DNA of 41,379 nt, taken from NCBI GenBank assembly GCA_964550165.1, contig CAZJYC010000018.1, positions 1 through 41,379 of the forward strand, given 5' to 3'. Shown here one piece after another: positions 6,188 through 14,651 of this stretch (positions are counted from its first letter, which is position 1; every line of letters begins with the position of its first letter). The position numbers and the translations under genes are program-made. The notes beneath the pieces were generated by a model. The model was given only the letters and a program-made list of their open reading frames with translations, was not told where the DNA came from and searched no databases. Source of the DNA: CAZJYC01 sp964550165 (GTDB lineage: Bacteria > Acidobacteriota > Aminicenantia > Aminicenantales > Aminicenantaceae).

Positions 6188-8536
6188 GTGTTCAAATTTT
6201 TTGACCGCTACATCATCAAGGAAATAACTCCCCCCTTTTTCATCGGCCTGGTGATCGCCACTTTTGTTCTGTTGATGAACCAGATTCTTCTTCTCTCGGA
6301 AATATTTGTCACGCGAGGTGTTGCGTTCAGAGAGGCGATCGTTATTTTGCTCTATCTTGTCCCCGCAATCCTTGCCTTCACGGTGCCCATGGCCGCTCTG
6401 ATGGGAATTTTGGGCGGTTTGAGTCGACTTTCCTCCGACTGGGAGATCATGGCTTTCAAAACTTTAGGGATTAGCTTTAAGAGGCTTCTTGGCCCTGTGC
6501 TTGTCTTTTCTTTCATGGGGTGGATGTTGACTTCATATCTAGCCCTTTACCTGGCTCCGCGCTCCAATTACAGACTGGTTCAGTCACTCTCCCAATCCGT
6601 CCTGAGCAAGGTTCAGTTCAAGATTAATCCTCGAGAATTCAACGAATCCATCCCCAGCACAGTCATTTTCATGAAAGGGATGACTCAGGGCAGAAACTGG
6701 GAAAGCGTTTTTGTTCATTTGAACAATCCTCCTGAAGAGCCAAGAGTCATCGTCGCCAATCAGGGAAGGCTGAATTTTTATCCTGAAATAAGGAGGGCTG
6801 TGCTTGAGCTCTTCGACGGAGCTGTCCATTCGTATTCTTTAACCGAGCCTGACAAATACGGAATAACGTCCTTCAAGCATTTTGAGGAGGACATCAACGT
6901 CGAGAATTTATTCTCGACCACATCTGACAAAAAGCGAGTGAGAGAGAAGGATATCCAAGAATTGATCAGAGATATCCAGGTCATCAAAAAGGACCTGGCG
7001 GCGCTGGGCAAAGAGACGGCCGAGACGGATCGAGCGAAGTATTCAAGAGTGAAAAGAAACTATGTTTCTCACTGGGTTGAAATTCATAAGAAATTTGCCC
7101 TTCCCTTTGCCTGCTTGATTTTTGGAATTTTGGCCCTTCCCTTAGGGGTTTCCACCAAAAAGGGAGGGAGGACCAGCGGCTTCACCATCAGTCTAGGGAT
7201 AATCCTGCTCTATTACATCCTGATCACAGCCGGCGAACAATTGGCCAAGGACGGAAACATGGCTCCGTTTATTGGTATATGGGGAGCGAATATCCTGCTC
7301 CTGCTCGTTGGCTTCTTTCTTTTCGCGAGCGCCTTGCGGGAGTCGAGGCCTCTTCAAAATTTTCTGCGCTTTTTGAGGAGAAAAGAGGAGAAGGCCCCGG
7401 AGAGGAGAAAGAAGATAATTTCCTGGAGCTGGCCTCGCCTGTCTCTTCGCTTTCCCAATATCTTGGACCGATACATTATCAGAAAATATTTAGCCATTTT
7501 TTTCCTTATCTTTTTTGCTCTTTTGCTCATTTCTGCCATCGTTGCTTTTTTTGAGAGAATCGATAATGTCTACGAGCACAATAAATCCCTTCTTCTCCTC
7601 TTTGAACATATTCTCTTCAGCCTGCCCCAATTTGCCCGTTATATTCTTCCTGTCGCCGCCTTGACGACGACCCTTTTGTCTTTGGGTCTCCTGAGCAAAT
7701 TCAACGAAGTCACGGCCATGAAGGCTTGCGGAATAAGCCTTTATCGCATTATTCTCCCCGTGATAGTTCTGGCCGCTTGCGTCAGTTTCGCGTCTTTTTA
7801 TCTTCAAGAGAATATCCTTCCCTATGCCAATAAAAAGGCGGAGAAAGTCTGGGGCGAAATCAATGAGGTTCCCCCGAGGAGCTACAGCTATCTGGACAGG
7901 CGCTGGGTTTTGAGCAAAGAGAAGAATAGAATTTATCATTACAATTATTTTGATCCCCAGAATTCCGCCTTCAGCCAGCTCTCCATTTTTGATTTTGACC
8001 CTGCGACCTGGACTTTAACGAAAAGAGTATTTTCTGAAAAGGCCAATTTGAATGATGGCCGTCTCGCTCTGGTCAACTGCTGGTGCCGGGAATTTGCTGA
8101 TGGCCGGGTGATCGATTTTGAGAAAAGGCAGCAGATGGATATTCCTATTGCGGAGGATAGGAGTTATTTCTTGAAGGAATGGAAAGAGCCTGATCAGATG
8201 AGCTACGGAGAGCTCAGACAGTACATCCAAGACATCGAAGAAAGGGATTTTGATACAACGAGGTTTAAAGTCGACCTCTATGAGAAGACTTCTTTTCCTT
8301 TTGCCGCTTTGATCATGACGCTTCTGGCAATTCCCTTTGCCTTCTCCATGGGCAAGAGGGGAACTCTGGTGGGCATAGGCTTGAGTATTGCGATCGCCAT
8401 GATTTTCTGGGGAACGATAGGAATATTTGAAGGACTTGGCTATCTCAGTTATCTGAATGCTTTTTTGGCAGCCTGGGGTTCTAATTTGATTTTTGGATTG
8501 ATAGGCCTTTATTTGCTTTTCACTTTGAAGACGTAA
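6188..8536 (+). CDS. LptF-LptG fusion: lipopolysaccharide transport permease, two YjgP/YjgQ domains in one chain
   Basis: A 782-residue membrane protein, twice the usual length of LptF or LptG. Residues 1 to about 385 form one complete YjgP/YjgQ unit: FDRYIIKEITPPF, three hydrophobic segments, a periplasmic jellyroll part, then three more segments with LALPLGVS. After a basic linker (about 386-424) a second unit begins with the parallel motif LDRYIIRKYLAIF and repeats the plan, with ALLAIPFAFSMGKRG. LptF and LptG normally form a heterodimer with the LptB ATPase, moving LPS from the inner membrane to LptC/LptA. Here one chain would supply both. The start is GTG at 6188; the overlapping ATG at 6186 is out of frame. 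No lptB or lptC is nearby. Confidence 0.88.
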   Translation: MFKFFDRYIIKEITPPFFIGLVIATFVLLMNQILLLSEIFVTRGVAFREAIVILLYLVPAILAFTVPMAALMGILGGLSRLSSDWEIMAFKTLGISFKRLLGPVLVFSFMGWMLTSYLALYLAPRSNYRLVQSLSQSVLSKVQFKINPREFNESIPSTVIFMKGMTQGRNWESVFVHLNNPPEEPRVIVANQGRLNFYPEIRRAVLELFDGAVHSYSLTEPDKYGITSFKHFEEDINVENLFSTTSDKKRVREKDIQELIRDIQVIKKDLAALGKETAETDRAKYSRVKRNYVSHWVEIHKKFALPFACLIFGILALPLGVSTKKGGRTSGFTISLGIILLYYILITAGEQLAKDGNMAPFIGIWGANILLLLVGFFLFASALRESRPLQNFLRFLRRKEEKAPERRKKIISWSWPRLSLRFPNILDRYIIRKYLAIFFLIFFALLLISAIVAFFERIDNVYEHNKSLLLLFEHILFSLPQFARYILPVAALTTTLLSLGLLSKFNEVTAMKACGISLYRIILPVIVLAACVSFASFYLQENILPYANKKAEKVWGEINEVPPRSYSYLDRRWVLSKEKNRIYHYNYFDPQNSAFSQLSIFDFDPATWTLTKRVFSEKANLNDGRLALVNCWCREFADGRVIDFEKRQQMDIPIAEDRSYFLKEWKEPDQMSYGELRQYIQDIEERDFDTTRFKVDLYEKTSFPFAALIMTLLAIPFAFSMGKRGTLVGIGLSIAIAMIFWGTIGIFEGLGYLSYLNAFLAAWGSNLIFGLIGLYLLFTLKT

Positions 8537-8571
8537 CCAGAGCTTGAAGGGCAGGACGATGGAGATTGAGT

Positions 8572-9057
8572 TCACATTTTATATTTGCCCAAGTTTTCGG
8601 GCTTTAGGTTCTCGAGCCACTTCCTGATTTTTTCTGAGTCTTCCAGGCTTTCCTCGGATTTCAGGCTGTGTGCTTTCTTGACCACTTCCTCTTCGACATA
8701 GATGGGCACATTGACCCGGAGGGAGAGGGCAATGGCGTCTGATGGGCGAGAATCGACGGTGATGGATTGATCCTTGTAGCGGCAGTGGATCAAAGCGTAG
8801 AACGTATTATCCCGGACATCGTTGACGACAACTTTTTCGACAGTGATATTGAGTTTATCCAGGAAGTTTTTCATCAGATCGTGGGTCATCGGCCGAGGAG
8901 TGACGACGTTTTCAATTTTGAGGGCAATGGCATTGGCCTCAAAGACACCGATCCAAATGGGAAGCATCCTTTCGCTTTTGAGGTCTTCAAGGACGACGAT
9001 AGGCATTTTTGAAATGGGGTCAACCACCAGACCTTTGATTCTCATTTCTATTTCCAT
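8572..9057 (-). CDS. bifunctional nuclease family protein (BFN/DUF151)
   Basis: A 161-residue protein with the BFN core: MRIKGLVVDPISKMPIVVLED, then LPIWIGVFEANAIAL, PRPMTHDLMKNFL, TFYALIH and the signature VDSRPSDAIALSLRVNVPI. Relatives include plant and thermophile bifunctional nucleases with DNase/RNase activity and many bacterial proteins of unclear role. A C-terminal acidic/basic tail follows the domain. The ATG at 9057 is chosen because GAGG lies about 8 nt upstream and the conserved part starts directly after it. Convergent with the LptFG gene, ending 35 bp from its stop. Confidence 0.9.
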   Translation of the reverse strand: MEIEMRIKGLVVDPISKMPIVVLEDLKSERMLPIWIGVFEANAIALKIENVVTPRPMTHDLMKNFLDKLNITVEKVVVNDVRDNTFYALIHCRYKDQSITVDSRPSDAIALSLRVNVPIYVEEEVVKKAHSLKSEESLEDSEKIRKWLENLKPENLGKYKM

Positions 9058-9124
9058 TTTTTTCCTCGCCTTTCCTAATATAAGGTTTGAGGACAGTGTT
9101 GTCAAGGAAACCAGGAATTAAGGT

Positions 9125-9302
9125 AGCATCTTTTTTCCGTAATGAGAAAAGAGATTTGATAGAGAGAGGAATGGAGGCGCTGGTTTCCATCCCTCCTCGC
9201 CAAAGACCCTCCCGCCCACCACCATGGGCTTCGGAGGGACGGAAACCAGCGCTGTTAGAGTTGGCTCTTATCACTATCTGCCTTCAAGGAAAAAAGATGT
9301 TT
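9125..9302. repeat. MITE-like palindromic element R1-A
   Basis: Ends AGCATCTTTTTTCC (9125) and GGAAAAAAGATGTT (to 9301) form a terminal inverted repeat. A central 20-bp stem (9177-9196 with 9233-9252) encloses a 36-nt loop (9197-9232). The perfect direct repeat CCAGGAATTAA lies on both sides (9111-9121 and 9303-9313), as expected of a target duplication. It carries no credible gene. The rest of the gap to 9459 is AT-rich with no gene seen. Confidence 0.9.
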
Positions 9303-9459
9303 CCAGGAATTAAATTGCAAGGTCGCAAAAATTCCAAAATTTTTTGCGAATATCCATCACTTCCATTAAAAAAATTATTTTCTTCTCGGCGGGATTTTTT
9401 AATCAGGATAAAAGTCGCAAGCGCAAAAAAAATTAAAAAGCAAGGGCTTTAGCTTTCTT

Positions 9460-10752
9460 TCAGAAAAGTTTGAGTTGGCCCTGGACATCTTCCTCAATTG
9501 TCACTTTTTCGAACAGAGTGATTTTCCCGAAACAGCCGTCATGACCGGGTATGATTTTTACTGCTCCTTTTCTCATCCGCTCCACACCCAGGCCAATCTT
9601 TTCCGGAGAAACCCGCTTCATATCCTCTGGGCTCGCCTCTGTCAGGATTGTCTGTTCGTTGCCGAACTCGTGGATAAAGCGAAAGTAGAGGTCCCAGACG
9701 CTCCTGCATTCAGGGGTCTTGTCGACAGCCTGGGCAATGATTTCGTTGAGCGGAACGAGATTCTTGTAGGCAATTTTCATCGGCGGAATCGTTCCTTCCT
9801 CCCGGTCGGAAAGCTCGACAACGCGGTGCAGGACGCCGATGGTAAGTTTTCTCCCGCATTCGGGACAGATGTCGTTGTGTCTCATGCTCTCCCGAGGGGA
9901 GAAAAGGACGCCGCATTTCCGGTGTCCGTCATAATGGTATTTGCCCTCTTCGGGAAAGAACTCGATGGTGTAGAGAAACTTTTCAGGATTTTTGTTTTTT
10001 ACGGCATTGATGAGTCCCTCGAAGCTAAAGTCTGTATTAAAAGCGTTGGCCTCCCTCCCAATTTTGGAAGGCGAGTGCGCGTCGGAGTTTGAGACGAGAG
10101 CATACCTGTCGAGCGCAGAGAGCCGCCAGTTCATCGGCGGGTCTGAGGAGAGGCCTGTCTCTAAGGCAAAAATAAAAGGCGTCATCTCTTCAAAGCACTG
10201 CTCGATGGAGTCAAAGCCGGAATTGGCGCCGAAGAGGGAGAACCAGGGAGTCCAGATATGCGACGGGATGATGACACACTCCGGGCAGAGGTCCGCGACA
10301 ATTTTAACAAAGGTTTTCGCATCCATGCCCAGGATGGGGCGGCCGTCTGACCGCAGGTTGCCCAGGCCGGAGAGCTTGCGGTTGATCTTATCGACAGACT
10401 CCAGATCAGGAGCAAGAAGGATGAGGTGAATCTTCCTCACTTTTCCTTTTTTGGAATAGATAAAACTCAGCTCAGTGGACAGGATGAAGGAGACATCCTC
10501 GGGCGAAAGGGAGAAGGCTTTCAGGTATTCATCGTCGCTCCGCGGCGTATTTTTCAAACGCAAGAATCCGTTTCCTGCGGGTTCCAGTTTCTGTTTGATC
10601 AGAAAAAGCCACTCCGGATGGGTGAAGTCACCTGTGGCCAGGAGCCTGATGCCCTTGATCTTTGCCCAGTAGGCCAGGGTATCCAGGATCATCTGCTTGG
10701 ATGTGGCCCGGGAGAACTTGGAATGGAGGTGAAGGTCAGCTACATATTTCAT
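9460..10752 (-). CDS. endonuclease Q-like PHP nuclease with zinc finger
   Basis: A 430-residue protein. The N-terminal PHP part has DLHLHSKFSRATSK (6-19), TGDFTHPEW (40-48), STELSFIY (92-99), IPSHIWTPWFSLFG (162-175) and SNSDAHSPSKIGREAN (221-236). It is followed by a zinc-finger region (His277, Cys280, Cys296, Cys299) and HRVVELSDREEG (309-320). This order matches endonuclease Q, best known from Thermococcales archaea and some bacteria, which nicks DNA 5' of deaminated bases (uracil, hypoxanthine, xanthine). Family membership is well supported; activity here is inferred. A cytoplasmic repair role is likely. It reads toward the BFN gene; R1-A lies between them. Confidence 0.85.
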   Translation of the reverse strand: MKYVADLHLHSKFSRATSKQMILDTLAYWAKIKGIRLLATGDFTHPEWLFLIKQKLEPAGNGFLRLKNTPRSDDEYLKAFSLSPEDVSFILSTELSFIYSKKGKVRKIHLILLAPDLESVDKINRKLSGLGNLRSDGRPILGMDAKTFVKIVADLCPECVIIPSHIWTPWFSLFGANSGFDSIEQCFEEMTPFIFALETGLSSDPPMNWRLSALDRYALVSNSDAHSPSKIGREANAFNTDFSFEGLINAVKNKNPEKFLYTIEFFPEEGKYHYDGHRKCGVLFSPRESMRHNDICPECGRKLTIGVLHRVVELSDREEGTIPPMKIAYKNLVPLNEIIAQAVDKTPECRSVWDLYFRFIHEFGNEQTILTEASPEDMKRVSPEKIGLGVERMRKGAVKIIPGHDGCFGKITLFEKVTIEEDVQGQLKLF

Positions 10753-10781
10753 CTTTCATCGCCGATGAGTTTCAAGAAAGA

Positions 10782-10810
10782 AGTTTAGAAAATAAAGGCT
10801 GAGTTTTCAA
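10782..10810 (-). promoter_or_regulatory. possible promoter of the EndoQ-like gene
   Basis: Minus strand TTGAAA (10810-10805), 17 bp, TAAACT (10787-10782), about 30 bp before the ATG. Confidence 0.35.
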
Positions 10811-10988
10811 GGAGAAATAAAAAAAATTTAAAATGAGAAGATGAGCATTTTCTTGGGCTGCTAAAGACACTCCCCGACTAATCCAATAATTTGAATTTTA
10901 TTCATTTTTTTGGATAATATTGCTTTTTTTGTCCGTGCGATTATTTTCTAAATTATTAATATTTAACAAATTAATGATATAAGCTACT

Positions 10989-11003
10989 TGGCATAAATAT
11001 TGC
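10989..11003 (+). promoter_or_regulatory. sigma-54 (-24/-12) promoter of the TonB receptor
   Basis: TGGCAT-N5-TTGC followed by A, preceded by T. The GG and GC doublets are exactly 10 bp apart, as the sigma-54 consensus YTGGCAYRN4TTGCW requires. The predicted start is near 11015, leaving a leader of about 170 nt. An enhancer-binding activator would be needed; none is encoded nearby. Confidence 0.7.
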
Positions 11004-11005
11004 AT

Positions 11006-11039
11006 TGTATACAATCCACATCTAAATGTATACAATCCA
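11006..11039 (+). promoter_or_regulatory. two 13-bp direct repeats, 21 bp apart
   Basis: TGTATACAATCCA occurs identically at 11006-11018 and 11027-11039. The period is 21 bp, two helical turns, so both copies face the same side of the DNA. Each contains the palindrome TGTATACA. They overlap or follow the predicted start site of the -24/-12 promoter, which suits a repressor or an RNA-level signal. The binding protein is unknown. Confidence 0.6.
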
Positions 11040-11105
11040 AAAAAATACATCTTAAAAAAAGGAGGTGAAAATCAAGGAGTCAGTTCTCAAAAAATAAGGC
11101 AAAAG

Positions 11106-11168
11106 TTGGGGTGAAAAACTTCACCCCAGGGCATGAAAAAATCTTTTGCCCCCTTAAAAAAGAAGGGG
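11106..11168 (+). promoter_or_regulatory. three hairpins in the leader of the TonB receptor mRNA
   Basis: Hairpin 1: TGGGGTGAA-AAAC-TTCACCCCA (11107-11128), perfect. Hairpin 2: GGGCA (11129-11133) with TGCCC (11147-11151). Hairpin 3: CCCCTT (11150-11155) with AAGGGG (11163-11168). Hairpins 2 and 3 share two bases. Hairpin 3 ends two bases before the AAAGGAGG ribosome binding site (11171-11178), which its CCCCTT arm could also pair with. Stabilising or regulatory roles are both possible. Confidence 0.5.
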
Positions 11169-11184
11169 TAAAAGGAGGTTAAGA

Positions 11185-14100
11185 TTGCGTAAAGTTTTCA
11201 GCATTTTATTTGTGCTGCTATTGGCCTGCTCGCTGATGGCACAACAAAGAGCAGGAACCATCTACGGCAAGATTACCGACGAAGAAGGCAATCCTCTTCC
11301 TGGTGTGACTGTAACCTTAACCGGCGCAAGGACAGCGCCTCTGACCTCTACGACCTCGGCGGCCGGCGTTTACAGATTCCTCTCCCTGCCGCCAGCCAAG
11401 GACTATGTCCTCAAGGCTGAGCTGGGCGGATTCAAGACAGATATCCGGGAGGGAGTTATCGTTACCGTCGGAGCCAACGTCGAGATCAACCTGACCATGG
11501 CCATGGGCCGGATCGAGGAAGAGGTGACAGTTACGGCGGTTTCCCCCGTGGTGGACACTAAGAAGACCGCGGTCGGAGCGAACGTGACCCAGGAAGTGTT
11601 GCAGAGTCTGCCTACGGCCAGAGACCCGTGGGTTGTCCTCCAGATGGCTCCCTCGATCATCGTCGACAGGGAGAACGTGGGAGGAGCGGAGTCCGGGCAG
11701 CAGTCTTCTTACGTCGCAAGAGGTGCCGCTAATTACAACAACAACGTCTGGGCCATGGACGGAATCGTCATCACCGACCCTGCGGCCATCGGAGCCTCGC
11801 CGAGCTACTATGATTTTGACGCTTTCGAGGAGATGCAGATCACGGTCGGCGGAGCGGACGTCACGGTCCAGACAGGCGGAGTTGCCCTGAATATGGTGAC
11901 CCACAGAGGCGGAAACAGGATGACCCTTACCGGAAGGTTCTATCTGACCGACTCCAAATTCCAGGCCAAGAACACAGAGTTTGTCGAGGAAAAAAAGGCC
12001 GAAGAGCCTTATTTCTACGGCCTCAACCTGATCAACAACAACAAGGACTACGGGTTCGCGCTCGGCGGTCCTCTGATCAAGGACAAGGCCTGGCTGTGGG
12101 GCTCGTACGGTGTCCAGGACATCAAGACAACCACAGTCTATGCCACAAAGGACGACACGATGCTCACCAACTACGCGGCCAAGCTCAACATCCAGATTAT
12201 CCCTGAGAACCGGTTCGAAGCCTTTATGCACGTCGGCGGCAAGGAGAAATGGGGCAGGTCGACAGCCACATGGAATCCTGAAGGCCTGTACCAGGGCGGC
12301 CGCTATCATTTTGGAAGCCCGATCTTGAAGTTCCAGGATGAGCATATGTTCGGGAATGACCTTTTTGTCTCCCTGAAATATGCCTTCTCCGACGCAGGCT
12401 TCAACCTGACGCCCATGGTCGACCTCGACTTTAACGATGTCTGCATCTGGGACGTCACTGACCAGAGATACTACGGCTCTCAGTATCCGCGCTACTATGT
12501 CGAGAGGCCGGTCAACCAGTTTAACTTCCTGCTCCAGTACTTCAACGACAGCTTTCTTGGCGTCAGCCACGACATCAAGCTCGGCTTCGAGTATGCGGAC
12601 AGAAACCAATACGGCGAGAATTGGGTCTATACTGGAAACCTGTTGGTCTACCAGCACTATAACACCAACACCTGGGATTGGAACGGCGACGGAGTACCCG
12701 AGCCCCCTCCCTCAACCGAATTTGAAGACTTCAAGCGCTTTGAGTTCTGGAGAGGAAATATCCGTGATTATGGCACAAGGGCTCTAGCCGGCTACATCAG
12801 CGACACCATCACCTTCGGCAGGTTCAACCTGATTCTTGGCGCAAGATACGACCGCCAGACGCCCAGGGTTAAGCCGGTGATTCTCGCAGCAGTCGACAAC
12901 AACCCGGCCTGGAACATTGCGGACAGCAATGTGAAAGCGAAATTCGACAGCATGCTCCCTGGACTTGAAATTCCGGAGATAAAAGCCACTTATGACAACG
13001 GAGTCGATGGACCAGAAGGCGGAAAATCCTATTTCTGGGGAGTCTTCTCCCCTCGAATCGGCTTGACTTTTGATGTGACAGGTGACGGCAAGACCATCGC
13101 CAAAGCGTCCTTTGCCACCTACGGCGATTTCATGGGCGTGATAGGCGGCACTTGGATGCCATACGGAACAGGCGGCTGGTATGATTTCTGGTGGTGGGAA
13201 GGCGGCCCGGGCGCTACTGCTGATGGAGTTGTTCAGTTCAATGAACTCTACTGGCACTATATCGGCGGCGCCACTCCCTATGCGCCTTACCGCGTCTTCG
13301 ACGACAGCGGAAATATTATTCTGACCGATGCTCAGTGGACCAATGCCTACGGCTCGTTCTGGGGCGGCTACGACCGTCTCGAACCCCAGAAGACTTTCCC
13401 AGCTCGAACCACCTATTCCGAGGATTCCTGGGCATCTTCCCGCACCATGGAAGCCATGCTGACTCTGGAGAGAGAGATCTTCACCGATTTCGCTGTCACG
13501 CTGAACGCCTCCTACAGAAGATACGACCGTTACAACTGGGGGAACAAGTTCTTTGTTAACACCATGACAGGCGATCGCTACGGCTTCCAGAGCAGGGATT
13601 GGTATGTGGCTGCAGGAGAGGCTCACCGTCTGCCTCAGACGATACCAAACACAGGCAACCCCAGGTATGACGGCGATACTGGAGAGGCTCCTGAGCACGA
13701 GTGGTACTACATGACCAACAGCTATGCCGACGAAAAAGCCCCTGGCGGGACTTTTGACCCCTCTTATACTTCTGCCTACTCCATGTATACAAAACAGCCC
13801 GATTTCTACCGCGACTACTGGGGACTGGACATCATCTTCGTCAAGAGATTGTCCAACAAGTGGATGCTCGATGCCAGCGTCACGCTGCAGACCCAGGCCC
13901 AGCATTACGGAGACGAGGGCTACTGGAACGAGACCAACCTCTGGGCAGTGGAGGGCAGGGACTATGCGGCCTACATCGGCGGAGCCAGCGGCAAGCTCAA
14001 CCAGTATATTTTCTCCAGATGGATGGTCAAGGCCGGCGGGCTCTACCAGTTGCCCTATGACATCAACTTTGCCTTCACTTTCCTGGCCAGAGAGGGCTGG

Positions 14101-14460
14101 ATCATCTCCGAGACAGTTGGCTATGTCGATTACACCCTCCCCAACCCAAGGAGCAGAAGCTACACTTCCTACATCCGGCCTTTTGGCGAAGACCGCCTGA
14201 ACACTTTCTACAGGTTCGACATCCGGGTTGAGAAGATGCTCAGGCTCGGCGACACGGGCAGAATCTGGGTGATGGCCGACATCTTCAACGTCTTCAACAG
14301 CATGCTCGAGAACAGACGCGCCCAGAAGAGCTGGGGAACTTACTACTACTACGGTGTAGATGACGCACGCAACTACTTCAGAGCCAACCTCGACGCCTAT
14401 GCCCTGAACGAATTGCTGAACCCCAGAGTGTTGAGACTGGGAGTCAGATTCCAGTTCTAA
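11185..14460 (+). CDS. TonB-dependent outer-membrane receptor with N-terminal carboxypeptidase-regulatory domain (Oar-like)
   Basis: 1091 residues. A signal peptide (about 1-19, ending LMA) leads to a carboxypeptidase-regulatory-like beta-sandwich (about 23-105; GKITDEEGNPLPGVTVTL). A plug domain follows (about 110-230, with RGAANYNNNVWAMDG), then a long Tyr/Trp/Asn-rich beta-barrel ending in a terminal Phe (LRLGVRFQF), the outer-membrane insertion signal. Such receptors import large ligands using TonB-ExbBD energy, or display or secrete proteins in Oar-type systems. The start is TTG at 11185, 6 nt after AAAGGAGG. Codons favour C-ended forms (AAC, TAC, GAC) more than its neighbours, suggesting high expression. 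Ligand unknown; the next genes encode envelope proteins. Confidence 0.93.
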   Translation: MRKVFSILFVLLLACSLMAQQRAGTIYGKITDEEGNPLPGVTVTLTGARTAPLTSTTSAAGVYRFLSLPPAKDYVLKAELGGFKTDIREGVIVTVGANVEINLTMAMGRIEEEVTVTAVSPVVDTKKTAVGANVTQEVLQSLPTARDPWVVLQMAPSIIVDRENVGGAESGQQSSYVARGAANYNNNVWAMDGIVITDPAAIGASPSYYDFDAFEEMQITVGGADVTVQTGGVALNMVTHRGGNRMTLTGRFYLTDSKFQAKNTEFVEEKKAEEPYFYGLNLINNNKDYGFALGGPLIKDKAWLWGSYGVQDIKTTTVYATKDDTMLTNYAAKLNIQIIPENRFEAFMHVGGKEKWGRSTATWNPEGLYQGGRYHFGSPILKFQDEHMFGNDLFVSLKYAFSDAGFNLTPMVDLDFNDVCIWDVTDQRYYGSQYPRYYVERPVNQFNFLLQYFNDSFLGVSHDIKLGFEYADRNQYGENWVYTGNLLVYQHYNTNTWDWNGDGVPEPPPSTEFEDFKRFEFWRGNIRDYGTRALAGYISDTITFGRFNLILGARYDRQTPRVKPVILAAVDNNPAWNIADSNVKAKFDSMLPGLEIPEIKATYDNGVDGPEGGKSYFWGVFSPRIGLTFDVTGDGKTIAKASFATYGDFMGVIGGTWMPYGTGGWYDFWWWEGGPGATADGVVQFNELYWHYIGGATPYAPYRVFDDSGNIILTDAQWTNAYGSFWGGYDRLEPQKTFPARTTYSEDSWASSRTMEAMLTLEREIFTDFAVTLNASYRRYDRYNWGNKFFVNTMTGDRYGFQSRDWYVAAGEAHRLPQTIPNTGNPRYDGDTGEAPEHEWYYMTNSYADEKAPGGTFDPSYTSAYSMYTKQPDFYRDYWGLDIIFVKRLSNKWMLDASVTLQTQAQHYGDEGYWNETNLWAVEGRDYAAYIGGASGKLNQYIFSRWMVKAGGLYQLPYDINFAFTFLAREGWIISETVGYVDYTLPNPRSRSYTSYIRPFGEDRLNTFYRFDIRVEKMLRLGDTGRIWVMADIFNVFNSMLENRRAQKSWGTYYYYGVDDARNYFRANLDAYALNELLNPRVLRLGVRFQF

Positions 14461-14483
14461 GATTTTTTCTCGCGCAGACGCTC

Positions 14484-14522
14484 AAAGCCCCTTCCGCCTC
14501 AGGCGGAAGGGGCTTTTTTTTT
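14484..14522 (+). terminator. intrinsic terminator of the TonB receptor gene
   Basis: Perfect 15-bp stem (14484-14498 with 14502-14516), TCA loop, and a T-run to 14522, 24 bp after the stop. The receptor gene is therefore mainly its own transcript. Confidence 0.95.
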
Positions 14523-14651
14523 ATCCCTTGAAGTGTTAGAATTGGAACGGTGCTTGTTGAGAATGAGAAAAGACGATTGACCGCACTGAACGCAGATGTC
14601 CGTTTCGAGAATCGCGGGAATAATCCTCGAAGCCAAAAAAACGGAGGTTTC

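Larger units (their letters stand above)
10753..11184. other. 432-bp AT-rich divergent regulatory region
   Basis: No gene is seen. From left to right it holds a possible EndoQ promoter (minus), a very AT-rich stretch with poly-T tracts (about 10800-10980), a -24/-12 promoter, a pair of 13-bp repeats, a Shine-Dalgarno-like AAAGGAGGTG without an ATG (near 11057-11066), three hairpins and the ribosome binding site of the TonB receptor. Confidence 0.75.

Noticed and set aside
5705..6195. Minus-strand frames over the groEL end and R2-a
   Set aside because: They consist largely of repeat sequence and share peptides with other R2 copies for that reason only.
9087..9452. 121-codon plus-strand frame across R1-A
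   Set aside because: Most of it is the palindromic element; no conserved protein features.
11057..11094. Leader peptide after AAAGGAGGTG
   Set aside because: No ATG, GTG or TTG at the right distance; only an ATC-started eight-codon frame, too weak to call.
11317..13905. Long minus-strand open frames (446 and 373 codons) opposite the TonB receptor
   Set aside because: They mirror the C-rich third codon positions of the receptor, have no recognisable motif and no ribosome site.
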